The position numbers and the translations under genes are program-made. Source: Trametopsis cervina (taxonomy: Eukaryota; Basidiomycota; Agaricomycetes; Polyporales; Irpicaceae). From it: a stretch of DNA of 64,000 bases. Below the pieces are notes generated by a model. The model did no database searches. It was not told the origin of the DNA and saw only the letters and a list, made by a program, of their open reading frames with translations. The stretch spans positions 124,001 through 188,000 of the forward strand of contig MU278373.1 of NCBI GenBank assembly GCA_022385755.1. The letters are read 5' to 3'. Shown piece by piece: positions 48,064 to 58,953 of the stretch; within the stretch, counting starts at the first letter, position 1; every line of letters begins with the position of its first letter.

Positions 48064-51025
48064 ATGCTACGGGCTGTGCGCACAGTTCAAGGACACTGCA
48101 CAAGAGCGTCACGTCGATACGCATCACTAGCATCCGGGACACCTGCATATGACGGTGCGCACCCCGCCACCGAGCCACTTTAACTTACAGAACGTTGACG
48201 TTCGGACCCCCCGCAGTCTGTGTCATAGGCGGCGGCCATGCAGGGTGCGAGGCGGCGGCTGGCGCAGCACGGACGGGTGCGCGTACGGTGCTCCTGACGC
48301 AGAAACTCGACACGATCGGAGAGTTGTCGTGCAACCCCTCGATAGGCGGTGTCGGGAAGGGCACGCTCGTGCGGGAGGTGGACGCGCTGGATGGGTTGTG
48401 CGGGCGTGTTACAGGTGCGTTATTCTATCACTTTAACTCCTCGCGTGACTGGCTGACGGACGGACGACGACATGCAGACAAGGCGGGCATCCAGTTCCAC
48501 ATGCTGAACATGTCTCGCGGGCCCGCTGTATGGGTGGGTGCGCAGCGTGCAAGTGTGCGAGTGTGGGCTGACGGATGAGGGATTGCGTAGGGCCCGCGGG
48601 CGCAAGTGGACCGCAAGCTGTACAAGCGGCATATGCAGGAGACGATGCACAACTACCCGAACCTCGACATTCGCGCCGCGAGCGTGCACGACCTCGTGTT
48701 CGATCATGATACTACACCCGGGAACACCTGGGGGAAGGTGACGGGTGTCCGTCTCGGTGCGCACGGTTTTCCATCCGCAATAACTCAAGAAACGACTCAA
48801 GTGCTCGTGTATCGACAGATTCAGGCGAAGTCGTGCAGTGCTCGCAGGTCGTCATCTGCACCGGCACATTCCTCGACGCAGAGATCCACATCGGTGACTA
48901 CCCGCGTATGTACTCTCGCTTTCCATACACTTACTATACGCTATCGCAGGCATGAAGCGGTTCCCCGCAGGACGCATCGGTGAAGCACCCTCCGTCGGGC
49001 TCTCCGCCTCGCTGCGATCCGCGGGCTTCAAGCTTGGCCGCCTGCAGACGGGCACGCCCGCGCGACTACGCGCATCGACGATCGATTTCACTCATTCACG
49101 GATGGAGGTGCAGCCGGGGGACGAGTCGCCGCAGCCGTTCAGCTATCTCAATGACAAAGTCGACAACGCCGACAACCAGGTGGTATGCTACAAAACGGCG
49201 ACACTCGAGCGGACGCACGAGATCGTGCGCGCGAACATGCACCGGAGCGTGCATATCCAGGAGACGAAGAAGGGCCCGCGGTACTGCCCGTCTATCGAGG
49301 CGAAGGTGACGCGCTTCCCGCAAAAGACGTCGCACACTGTGTGGCTCGAGCCTGAGGGGTACGATAGCGGTGCGTGTCCCTTCTTTCCTTCTTCCTCTTT
49401 TTTGCGCCGTGGTAGAAGTATGGACGCTGACGCGAGGGCGTGCTAGATTTGATATACCCGAACGGGCTGTCAAATAGCCTTCCGGAGGACGCGCAAGAGG
49501 AGATGTATCGTTCCGTGCCGGGGTTGGAGAACGTCGAGCTCGTGAGGCCCGCGTATGGTGTCGAGTACGACCATGTCGACGCGCGCGAGCTCAAAGGTGC
49601 GTCCTCTCAGTCTCCGTCGTTATCCGCGCATTTCGTACTCACATTGTATTCTTCACCAGCGACGCTCGAGACGAAACGAATCGCCGTAAGCCTCTTCACC
49701 ATCCTCTCCATTATCTCCTCTAACACTCAATCCAACAGGGCCTATTCCTCGCCGGCCAAATCAACGGTCTGCCCCATCCCATCCTGCGCGCACCTCATAT
49801 CTCACACCGCATTATACCCAACAGGTACAACAGGCTACGAAGAAGCCGCAGCGCAAGGAATAATCGCAGGCATAAATGCAGGACTCGCGGCCCAGCACCG
49901 CGCCCCGCTCGTCGTCTCGCGAGCAGAGGGGTATGTGGGGGTTATGATTGATGATCTTATCGTTAAGGGCGCTGAGGAACCTTGTACGTCCTTCCCCCTT
50001 CCCTCTTCTCCCTGCAATCCTCTTTGCTCCCATCGTCGTTGATTGATTAAATTGGGTGTTGTGGTGTAGACCGGATGTTCACGTCGCGCTCGGAGTACCG
50101 GATGACGATCCGTGCGGACAATGCTGATTTGCGGCTCACTGAGAAAGGTGTGTGTCTCCTTCTCCTTCTCTCCCTTCCTCTTCCTCTTCCTCTTTCCAAT
50201 CTTTTCTTCCCTACCTCCCGACCTCCTAACTGATTGACTGATTGCATGCATGTAGGTAGGAAACACGGCGTCGTGTCAGACGCGCGATACGCGCATTTCA
50301 CGCGCACGCGCGACGAGCTGCGTCGCGTCACCGAGATGCTCGAGGCTGTCAAGCTCTCGCCGCATGTACGTCCCCTTCCTCTTCCCCCTCCTTCTCTCTC
50401 TTCTCTCCGGCTTGTTCGCTGACAAGGAATAAACGGGAATGCAGGGCTGGGAGAAACTCGGATTAAAGATGCAGCACAACGGCATTCCCCAAAGGTCTGT
50501 CTCTCCCGCCCTCTCATCCACCTAGCTAATTATTTATCTACTCCCACGCAGTGCCTTCGCAATGCTGCGCCTCCTCCCTCCCTCCCTCCTTCTCCCGCTC
50601 CTCCCGTCACTCCCGTCACTCCCCCCCTCCCTCCTCTCCCGCATCCGCATAGACGCACAATACAGCGCACACACCGCACGCCAAGAAGCCGACGTGCGCG
50701 CGTTCAGCGCGGACGAGGACCTGAAGTTGGATGTGGGAATGGATTATAGCAGTGTGAGGGGGTTGAGCGACGAGGTTAGGGAGAGGTTGGGGAAGGTTAG
50801 GCCTGGGAGCTTGGTGAGTGCTTTTTGTGTTTTTGTGAAAAGGGGAGGCTGATGGGTTTTGGTGCGCGTGTCGTGGCGATGGTGGGACAGGGCGCGGCGA
50901 AGAGGATGGAGGGGATGACGCCTGCGTCGCTTGTGTGTTTGTTGAGGCATGCAAAGCGGGTCGGGGGCCGTAAGGAGGGGAGTATATCGCCGGAGGCGGG
51001 GGTGGAAGTGACTGCCACGGCGTAA
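48064..51025 (+). CDS. MTO1: Mitochondrial tRNA-modification enzyme MTO1 (GidA/MnmG family)
   Basis: FAD-dependent enzyme that, with GTPase MSS1, installs the carboxymethylaminomethyl-type group on wobble uridine of mitochondrial tRNAs. ATG 48064 encodes an Arg-rich presequence ([20 protein letters not shown]). An intron at 48155-48226 brings in the FAD motif [20 protein letters not shown]. Then come [114 protein letters not shown], the signature [20 protein letters not shown] and [20 protein letters not shown]. The stop is TAA at 51023. Introns in 49.6-50.6 kb are strongly pyrimidine-rich. Downstream, a degraded second copy lies at 54-55.4 kb. Confidence 0.93.
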
Positions 51026-51616
51026 GCGGCACCGTTCGCCAAAATTGAAACGGTGAGGGTTAGGACGTCTTGTGTTTCGCGCGAAACAGTACAACTCGTA
51101 ACTCGCTCGCCACGGGGACGTCGCATGTTTACACTGAGGATTTGTGACTCTAGTCCATTCCTAATCCCGCACGGCGGGATTCGAGACACACAGCTGTATT
51201 CGCATTTCGCGTTCGGTGTGCATAGAGCCCGCACGCATCTGTTGCACATTTACATGCTGCTCAACTCCACACTACCTATCTTGCTACATAAATCTACTGC
51301 ACTGTACTTATTGATCGTACCACTACTCATACCAGACTCAACAGTAAACAGCATAGACTTACTCATCCACCTCGAGGGCGAGGGCGTAGAGGGCCGCCAC
51401 TGAATCAGCTCACGGATGCGCGAGCTTGGTAGGCTAGGTTTACAGTATGCGGGGTGGGGGTTCGAATCACCTCGGATTGCGTTCGCGTGCTGCTCTTGCT
51501 TGCATATAGAGCTACGCAACTAGGTCCAGGGGGAGTTCTTACATCTCCTCCTCCCCAAATTACCCCTGTACTGTGAACAGTAGGCAGAACAAAGAACACC
51601 GAACAAATAAAAGAGA
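51026..51616. other. MTO1 3' region and SDR-stub promoter (duplicated)
   Basis: About 590 bases with no gene. Parts are recognisably repeated at 55400-56008, including the TTTCGCGTTCGGTG block and the AACAGTAGGCAGAACAAAG block just before the SDR start. It is therefore the ancestral promoter and spacer of the duplicated pair. Confidence 0.6.
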
Positions 51617-51790
51617 ATGGCACACCCTGTGTTCATCGTTGCGGGTATTGGGAGGGACTGGGACGGGCTGCTGAGTATGTACCGTCGATGTTTTGAGGCA
51701 CTATCTCCCTCCATAACACCTGTTCGCACTCCCACCCAGCCGCACACTCACTCCCTTCATTCACTCAGCAGGCTCACTTCGCCCGCAAGT
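51617..51790 (+). pseudogene. Truncated SDR copy (first exon only)
   Basis: Starts MAHPVFIVAGIG, matching the intact SDR at 56009 (PVFIVAGIG), but the glycine-rich cofactor loop that follows is altered (RDWDGLLS in place of SGSGTGG). The remnant runs through the first intron (GTATGT near 51675, related CACCCAGCCGCACACTCACT text) to about 51790, where similarity to the SDR stops. There the leader of the second F-box gene begins. No downstream SDR exons are present, so the copy cannot make an enzyme. Confidence 0.75.
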
Positions 51791-51937
51791 TTGCTCAATA
51801 AGGTTCCTCGGATACGTCCTTCAAGATGAAGAAGAAGCATTGCCAAATCCAGCGTGACGACAAATGTAGAAAGAGTGCAGCTTTGTGGCGTCGTCAGATA
51901 GCTGTCTCCCGCGACTCTCTCTCTCTTCACGTCCACT

Positions 51938-53883
51938 ATGGTCTCAGTCCTACTACAAACCCCTCCAGAAACTCTCATACACATCTTGTCTTATCTCGAC
52001 TGGCGTCAGCTTGTGTCCGCTCAAAGAGTACGTCTCTCGTCTTCCGTTTGTCCCTGACACCTACGTCTGAAACTAGTCCCACCATATCTCTTAGATCTCC
52101 CGCTCGTTCCAGGAGCTCATCCGCAACTCCGTTGAGCTGCAGTACCTAATCGAACTGGGCGCCGATGGTCTTGTCGACAATGCGGACCAGGGCGACTATG
52201 GTTTGGTGACGACACAGGACAGGCTTGCCCTCCTTCTCGACAGGCGGCGACGATGGCGAATGTTGGATTGGACGCACAAGGCGTCCGTAGGTTTTCCACC
52301 ACGATTTAGGCTAATCGGCGGGGTCTGTGCAGGAGAGGACCAGACCGCGTCATCCCCACTCTTTGTCGCTACATGGCTTCCCACAAGATATGATTTGTGC
52401 ACCGGCGGTACGGAGCAACCGCAGAGAACGGTGAAGGGCGATCTGCCAGGGGAGATGGAGCAGTTTGATATTGATCCTACGCAGGATGTACTGGCATTGC
52501 TCGTGCATGACACAAGGTGCGTTCATCCAGTATATGTTGAATAAGCTCACATATCATATTATGTAAAGCTTGAAGGCAATCGTGGATATTAGAACTCTCA
52601 GCTCGCATGAGACCCACCCACTCGCGAGATTATCACCTCTGGTCTTGCCGACATCCCCATTCGACATATTCACCCCCTCTGTTTTGAAGATTGTAGGGGA
52701 TATCATCAGCGTACTCTACTGGTGGCTCTCTCAATCTGGGCTGCTAGAGACCTGTTTGCGCATATGGAACTGGCATACAGGGGTGGTTCTCGTCGTGCGT
52801 CCTATATTGGTAGCAGCTTGATACACCGCTGATAGTAACGTCATAGTCCCAAAGCGACTTCTCTTACAAGCCTCGTCAGTTTGCATTCCTTAGCCCTCGT
52901 GCATACATGATCGCATGCGAAGGCAGCCCGGGATCTCTTGACCTGTATGAAATCCATGATTCCACTGCGTCATCTGACACGGTTAAGCCTCCCACGTGTG
53001 TGCTGAGGTTGCGTCTTCCTGAGGTGCTCCCTCACAAGCCGGGTCTCATGTTTGTACAATCCCCGCCGTTCGTGGCGAACCCAGAAGCACTACACTCTCC
53101 TTTTGTTCAGAGACAGGGACAAGGGATCCACCAGGTGAAACTTACTTATGAGGCAACCGCAGAGTTTACGCTCTATGTCAAGAACGAAACACTTCTTGAT
53201 ATGATGGCCCAGGTGCGCGAAGGCAAAGGCGTAGCAAATCATCTTGAACGTGCACCCGTGTCGACACCCCGAGCCCGCTTTGCAACGTCCGGGGCTCCTG
53301 ACGCTCCTCCTACGGAGATGTATGAGAATATGTTGGGCTGGAAGCAGTGGGGCCCGCGATACACACGCTTTTTGCCATGGAATGAAATCATCAATGACGT
53401 CTGGTAAGGCCTTTATTACCAGAAACCTAGCTTGGGCTGATCATTAGTTTTACTCTCCGTGGTCACTAGGTCTATCAATGGACATCGTATAGTATTTGCC
53501 TTTTCTAGACGCAGGAACCCGAAGCTACACATATTTGATTTCAACGTGCACCCAAATCGCAAAGACGACCCGTGCAGCCTTGATCCTGATGATGGAGATG
53601 GAGAGAACCGGCAGTGGGCGTATGAGGTGCACACAGAGGAGACGGTGGTGCCAAGAAAAGACATATTTGTAGAACCAGTAGTGAGCTCACTGCCATACTC
53701 GGTGGTGTCTCGGCGGATGGATGGGTCAGCCTACGATAAGTTTCTGATTGACGAGCAGAGGCTCATTGGGATGAAGGTACGACTCATGTTCATGTTGTTC
53801 CCCGAAATGTTCTCTGAACATTCTGTCTCTTGCAGTCTAACCTGTCCGATGCGCCGGGTGACATAGGCGTGTTCACAATGTAG
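51938..53883 (+). CDS. F-box protein (paralog of the gene at 13.2-15.3 kb)
   Basis: ATG 51938 gives MVSVLLQTPPETLIHILSYL, the F-box start, then DWRQLVSAQR. A 60-70 nt intron leads to ISRSFQELIRNSVELQYLIE, LGADGLVDNADQGDYGLVTT and QDRLALLLDRRRRWRMLDWT. Further exons give FDIDPTQDVLALLVHDTR, TLSSHETHPLARLSPLV, CLRIWNWHTGVVLVVRPIL, ACEGSPGSLDLYEIHDS, KQWGPRYTRFLPWNEIIND and EPVVSSLPYSVVSRRMDGSA. The last exon, SNLSDAPGDIGVFTM, ends at TAG 53881. Order and motifs match the minus-strand paralog at 13-15 kb throughout. The gene is intact and sits exactly between the two copies of the MTO1-SDR duplication. It is a probable SCF ubiquitin-ligase receptor; substrate unknown. Confidence 0.8.
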
Positions 53884-54033
53884 CGAGGGGACAGGCGCAT
53901 TCAATTTTGCGGGGGGGCTACCGTGTCAGTCTCCGTAGCTGAGCCTGGATGAGTGTCAACCGGGCACTTGTAGGGTACCGTAGACGAGCCAGCCTGAGCC
54001 AATCAGGATAAATGAGACCTTTTGCCATCTTAT

Positions 54034-55400
54034 TGGGGGAAGGTGAGGGGTGTTCGTCTCGGTGCGCAATGTTTCTCATTTCCCGTTAATCCAACCCAAG
54101 AAACCACACAATTCTCGTGTATCGACAGATTCAGGCGAGGTCGTGCAGTGCTCGCAGGTCGTCAACTCACCCAACGTTATTGTTCTCAGGCATGAAGCAG
54201 TTCCCCACCGGACTCATATCAGGAACCAGGGAAAGGTCTACAGGCGCTATGTGACGCCCTGTAGCGCTGCATAGCTCCTGTAGTACCATTCCCGTTTCCT
54301 CATGCATCGGCGAAGCACCTCCACCTCGCTGCGTTCCGCAGGCTTTAAGCTCGGCCGCCTGCAGACGGACACGCCCGCATGGCTATCGACTTTTCTAACG
54401 CACGGATGGAGGAGCGGCCAGGGGACGCCTCGCCGCAGCTGTTCAGCTATCTCAATGAGAAGTTCGACGACGCCGACAACCAGGTGGTATGTTATAAAAG
54501 TGTGACGCTCGAGATCGTGCGCGCGAACATGTATCGGAGCGTGCACATCCAGGAGACGAAGAAGGGCCCGCGGTACTGTACTAGCCTTCCATCGAGGCCA
54601 AAGTGACACGTTTCCCGCAGAAGGCGTGTTGCTCGAGCCTGCGGGTATTTTAGCGGTGCGCGTTCCTTCTTACTCGGCGAGGTAGGGGAGGACGCCGACG
54701 CGACAGGTGTGCTAGAGTTGGTATGCCGGAGGACGCGCAGGAGGCGATGTGTCGATCTGTGCCGGTGTTGGAGAACGTCGAGCTTGTGAGGCCCGCGTAT
54801 GACCATGTTGACGAGCTCAAAGGTGTGTATTCTGTATCGTTGTCTGAGCACATCGCACTGAGCACTCAGGTTATGTGATTATACAGCGCCGCTCGAGACG
54901 ACACAGATCGCAGTAAGCCCTCCCCACCATCCCCTCCTCTCCTCCAACACTCCCAACACTCACAATACGCCTATTCCTCGCCGGCCAAATAAACTGTACG
55001 CGCAGACCGGACGTTCACGCCGTGCGTCTGCGGCTCACTGAGAACGGTTCGGCTTTCTTGTCATTCTCGACTGGTATGTACGTGAATAGGTAGGAAACAC
55101 GGCGTCGCGCGACGAGCTGCTCTACGCTGCTACGCTCTTCCCTCCTCCCTCCTCCTCTCCCTCCCCTCCTCCCTTCTCCCCTCCCTTCTCCCTCTCCCCT
55201 CTCGCCTTACAACTCACAAGGATGAATCGGGGAGAAACTCGAGTTCAAGACACAGCACCCCGCCCCCGTCCCTGCACTTCCGCTTCTTGTCTCCTCTCCT
55301 CTCCTCGACCAATACTAATACTAATACTAATCGTTCGCTTGTGTGTGTTTGGTGAGGTATGTGAAGCAGATTGGAGGGGAAGGAGGGCGGAGGCGTAGCG
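54034..55400 (+). pseudogene. Decayed MTO1 copy
   Basis: Recognisable MTO1 pieces occur in the correct order. [11 protein letters not shown] (about 54128-54168) is followed by an 80-base insertion, then [57 protein letters not shown] and [13 protein letters not shown]. Later come [20 protein letters not shown] and fragments of LFLAGQIN (about 54970) and RKHGV (about 55095). The FAD-binding N-terminus is missing, the frame changes several times, and whole segments such as [11 protein letters not shown] are reduced to scraps. The intact gene at 48-51 kb shows what was lost. It is non-functional. Confidence 0.88.
54239..54282. repeat. Small imperfect inverted repeat inside the MTO1 pseudogene
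   Basis: TACAGGCGCTATG (54239-54251) faces CATAGCTCCTGTA (54270-54282), complementary except for one base, with an 18-base loop. It lies within sequence that is absent from the intact MTO1 copy, so it is an insertion, perhaps a remnant of a small miniature transposon. No target-site duplication was identified. Confidence 0.5.
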
Positions 55401-55737
55401 GACACAAAATATGTAACGATAGCAAGGTTGCTAGGGGCACCTTGCGCAGCTCGTTCGGGATACTGCAGGAGACCTCGCAGGTTCACCTACACCGAGGCTT
55501 CGTGGCGCTCTCCCGAACGTCGGGATTTCGAGACGTACAGCTGAATTCGCGTTTCGCATTCGGTGGGTAGGGGTCGTATCAATATTGGTAATATCGTATT
55601 CTCGAGCTGTGGATCTGCTACAGTACACTACCCAGAAGCACGCAGACAGAATCCTTACTCATACCCCGGTATACCCCTTACTAATCCAATTCTTATCACT
55701 CATCCTGACGTGCCCATCCACCCCGCATGATATCAAA

Positions 55738-55772
55738 CCTATCAACTCTATCAACTCTATCAACTCTATCTA
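55738..55772. repeat. Short tandem repeat, 9-base unit
   Basis: Nearly four copies of ATCAACTCT in the spacer between the MTO1 pseudogene and SDR. A TACTAA-type triplet run (ACTAATACTAATACTAATC, about 55314-55332) lies 400 bases upstream. Both are ordinary microsatellite-like growth in non-coding DNA, and neither occurs in duplication copy A. Confidence 0.8.
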
Positions 55773-56008
55773 AGAACGGGACAGGGGGTGTGGGACCGCT
55801 GCTGAATCAGCACACGCCATCGTGGACCAGCTGCTCGCCCTTCGATATCACCTCAGATTGCGTCGTCTGCTTCGCGTCTGTCTGCAGTATATAGTAGGCC
55901 TAACTGAAGTGTAGGAGCGTTCTCACACCCCTTTCTCAACCTCTGCACAGTAAGCAGCAAACAAAACCGAACGCTAAAGAACGAACTAGAAAACAACACA
56001 TCGAAGAA

Positions 56009-57158
56009 ATGGCATCGAAAGCGCGCCCTGTGTTCATCGTTGCGGGGATCGGGAGCGGGAGCGGGACGGGCGGGGCTGCTGCGTGCGTACCGTGTTCTCC
56101 TTGTTTAGCGTTGGCCTGACCCACTTACCTTCCCGCTCTCCACTCACGACCTGCTCACCTACTCACTCACCTACTCACCCACCTGCTCACTCGCTGGCTC
56201 ACTTCGTTCGCCACGCACCACAGCCGCGCATTCGCCAAAGCAGGCTTCCGCGTCGCCATCCTCACGCGCTCCTCCACGCACGCCTCCGCCCTCGCATCCT
56301 CCATAACCGCCTCAGGCGGCGAAGCCGCCGGGTTCGAGCTCGCCGACTACGGCTACGAGAGCGTCGCGGACGGGTGGGCGCGCGCTGCCTCGCACAACTG
56401 GGGGTCCCCCGAAAAATCAGAAGTGCGAGCGGCGCTGTATAACGCCGGCGGGGGTGTGTTCAAGACCTTCCTGGACGTCACGCCCGCCGACGTCCAAAAG
56501 TCGCTCGAGGGCAGCGTAGCGGGTGCCTTTGCGTTCTCGCGTGCCGCCATACTGGCGTTTAAGGCGAACGAGGTGGATGGGAGGGGGAAGAGGGGGACGT
56601 TGATATTCACGGGGGCGACGGCGAGTGTGAGGGGGAATGTGTGGACGAGCGCGTTTGCGGCGGGCAAGTTTGGGTTGAGGGCTCTGAGCCAGAGTTTGGC
56701 GAAGGAGTTTGGGAGGGAGGATATTCATGTGAGTGACTATATGCTATGCATTTTGGAGGGGAGGCTGATGAATGGGGGTAGGTCGCGCATGCTATTATTG
56801 ATGGAGGTGAGTACGAGTTTTGAGGGGTTGTGTGGGTGTATGCTGACTAGTTTATAGCAATCTTGACGGGTGAACGGGCGGAGAAGGAGAAAGACCAGCA
56901 GGAGGCGGGACCGCGCCTCGATCCCGACAGCATCGCCAACGTACGTGTTCGATCCCCCTTCGTGCTCCTTGTTGACCTCTTGCTGACCTTTTCGTGCGCA
57001 TATAGGCGTATGTGTACCTCGAGCAGCAAGACAAGACGGCATGGACGTGGGAGCTCGACCGTAAGTCCTTCCTTTCCTCCCTTCCCCTCCCCTCACCTCG
57101 TTTTCGTGCGTCGTGCTGACAAAGTGCGATAGTGCGTCCGTCGCATGAGAAGTGGTGA
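56009..57158 (+). CDS. Short-chain dehydrogenase/reductase (SDR)
   Basis: NAD(P)-dependent oxidoreductase of the SDR superfamily, substrate unknown. ATG 56009 gives MASKARPVFIVAGIGSGSGT and GGAAA. Intron 1 (about 56091-56223) joins RAFAKAGFRVAILTRSS. Then come NAGGGVFKTFLDVTPADVQK, GTLIFTGATASVRG, FAAGKFGLRALSQSLAKEFG, REDIHVAHAIIDGAILTGE, DPDSIANAYVYLEQQDKTAW and the end RPSHEKW at TGA 57156. The cofactor loop GxGxGxG is intact. The usual catalytic Tyr of YxxxK is replaced by Phe (FAAGK). From memory of the family, a bacterial and fungal subgroup with GATASxRG and F-A-x-x-K shares this change, so it need not be damage. The promoter and exon 1 are duplicated at 51.6 kb. Confidence 0.88.
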
Positions 57159-57717
57159 GCTCGATGGCAAAGAATATTGAGCAAAGTAATGGCTGTGTAT
57201 GAGTATCTGTACGAATGTATGCGTGTACGAAACGCGAACGTGTTGGAATGAACTTGGAATGCGATGAGAGAGCTAAGACGGTGGTGGCTGTGACCGAAAG
57301 TTAATTAACCGACGCACGCCCGCCCTGCCAAGGCACGCACCGCTCACATCGTACCGTAATCAATCACCACCACTCACTATCGTCCATGACTCGACACAAC
57401 CCATCCGTGCTCTCTATGTCGCCGTCGAACGCGTCGCAGGACGACATCGACGGCTACGCGTAAGAGGTCGATGTTCACCACGTCGATACACGCACGGGGT
57501 CTTCGTGAAGTGACAAGGAGAGACAGACAAGGAGACGGAGACAGGCACGAACACGGACGCGGACAGGGGACGTATAGAGCTTGGCACGCTGTCACTTCGA
57601 GGCGGTGCCGCTAGCCTCATCACCCTGCACATCTTCATCCTCCGAACAAATAAATACCTTCCTCTCCTCCTCCCTCCGTCCATCCTCCTCTTCCACCCTC
57701 AACGGTAACTGTCAACG
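57159..57717. other. Intergenic region between SDR and the CFEM-like gene
   Basis: About 560 bases. Apart from a 25-codon open frame at 57386 it shows no gene. The last 70 bases are pyrimidine-rich (CCTCTCCTCCTCCCTCC), as expected for a strong fungal promoter and leader. Confidence 0.5.
57386..57463 (+). other. Candidate 25-codon ORF
   Basis: ATG 57386 to TAA 57461 encodes MTRHNPSVLSMSPSNASQDD and IDGYA. Composition is protein-like and the frame lies between two plus-strand genes, but nothing else supports it. It could be an upstream reading frame in the leader of the CFEM-like gene, or chance. Confidence 0.15.
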
Positions 57718-58709
57718 ATGAAGCCTACTCTGGTGTCTGCTGCTGTTGTGTTGCTCGTCGCTCAAGGTACGTTTTCGCGTCACGAAAATGTAAGAGTGAG
57801 GATGCTGACGTGGATATAGCGAGCGCGTCGGCCGTGTCGCTCGCGCCGTCGTTCGCGCACCTCCTTCGTCTGCGTCTGCATGCGCGCCAGGGATCCACGA
57901 TCGACCCGAGCGATATTCCTGCCCAAGTACGCCTTCCTCTGCCCCTTTCTCTTTCCTTGTCTTTGCTAACAACGTGTTCGCTGTGTAGTGCCAAAGCACA
58001 TGCGCGACGATGATCACCGCGTTCAACGTACGTCTACTAATAACGATAATGATAGAAAGCACCGACTGACCCTGACGTCGATGAACAGGGCTGCCCGAAC
58101 GACGCGTGCATCTGCACGACGGCCGTCATGGTCGGCACCGCGCAATGTCTCAGCTGCACGCTCAACGTCGGAGGCCCGCCGACGGCTTCGCAGCTGCAGG
58201 CTGCTCAGTCTGCGCTTAATGGTACGCGTTCACCTCCTTCCTTTCACTCCCTCAATCCTTGTGTTATGGATCGCACGCTAACGCGCCCCACAGACCTAGA
58301 ATCAACATGCAACCAAGAAAACTTCCCCGTCGCCTCCCAAACAATCTCCTCTCCTTCCTCTCCCTCCTCTCCGTCCTCCCCTTCCTCCCCCTCTTCCCCA
58401 GCCTCCCCTTCCCTCCCGTCAATCCCGCCCGCCTCCTCCCACTCCCCCTCCATCTTCTTCTCCGCATCAGGCAGCAGCTCCAGCTCAGCGTTCTCAGCGC
58501 CCGCTCAGGCGTCCCATTTGACGATCTCGGTCTTACCGCCGCCTGCTGATTCGAGTAGCGCGGCGGGTGGGTTGACAGTCCCGAATACTGTTGTGTTGCC
58601 CACGGGCGCGCCGACGCCTACGGGCTTGCAGGGTGGGGCTGTTGGACGGGGAGTGGGAGCGTGGGGGGCTGTTGTGGGTGCTGTTGTTGTTGGGGGGTTG
58701 GTTTTGTAG
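57718..58709 (+). CDS. CFEM-like secreted, probably GPI-anchored protein
   Basis: ATG 57718 encodes a signal peptide (MKPTLVSAAVVLLVAQASAS) interrupted by intron 1. After HARQGSTIDPSDIPAQ come eight cysteines in a compact domain: QCQSTCATMITAFNGC, PNDACICTTAVMVGTAQC, LSC and STC. The number and spacing recall CFEM and related fungal Cys-rich cell-surface domains, although the canonical CFEM aspartate is not obvious. A Ser/Pro repeat (SSPSSPSSPSSPSSP, about 58350-58410) and a Ser/Ala-rich stalk follow. The C-terminus is Gly/Val-rich and hydrophobic (AWGAVVGAVVVGGLVL), fitting GPI attachment. Four introns of 50-60 nt. The role is probably at the cell wall or surface; iron or haem binding is possible only by analogy. 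Confidence 0.75.
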
Positions 58710-58922
58710 GTTGAGTGCGGGAGGGGAATGGTGAATTCTTTTTGGTTTATGTTGTGTTGAGATGTGGAAGAGAAGAAAGGACGTGGATTGTATATACCCA
58801 TCTATTCAAACACTGTTGTTGTTGCTCTTATTCAACCGACTGCTCCTCGTCAAACCCCGTGCTCCTCTTCCCACCCCGTCCGTCCATCTAATCAATACAG
58901 CTAAGAACCCAAAACCGACGAC

Positions 58923-58930
58923 AAAAAAAA
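58923..58930 (-). terminator. RNA polymerase III terminator of tRNA-Gly
   Basis: Eight consecutive T residues on the minus strand, 23 bases beyond the 3' end of the tRNA. This is the usual pol III termination signal. Confidence 0.7.
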
Positions 58931-58953
58931 CAGTATATTTAACGGAGGGCATT

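Larger units (their letters stand above)
48730..51790 (+). repeat. Segmental duplication, copy A (MTO1 3' part plus SDR 5' part)
   Basis: From about 48730 the sequence is matched in order by 54034 onward: GGGGGAAGGTGA, the CAGTGCTCGCAGGTCGTCA segment, KLGRLQT, YLN and [13 protein letters not shown] coding pieces. The MTO1 3' UTR block (CGAGACACACAGCTG, about 51180) and the SDR promoter and first exon (51550-51680) match too. Divergence between copies is substantial, so the duplication is not recent. Confidence 0.85.
54034..56220 (+). repeat. Segmental duplication, copy B (decayed MTO1 plus intact SDR)
   Basis: Counterpart of copy A. It lacks the first third of MTO1, carries scattered deletions and frameshifts in the rest, and keeps the spacer and SDR promoter. 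It leads into the complete SDR gene. The right limit is set where the SDR stub of copy A ends, in SDR intron 1 or at the start of exon 2. Confidence 0.8.

Noticed and set aside
55136..55205. CT-rich tandem stretch as a CRISPR-like or satellite array
   Set aside because: Simple pyrimidine microsatellite in the decayed MTO1 copy, matching the pyrimidine-rich introns of the intact gene; no spaced repeat units.
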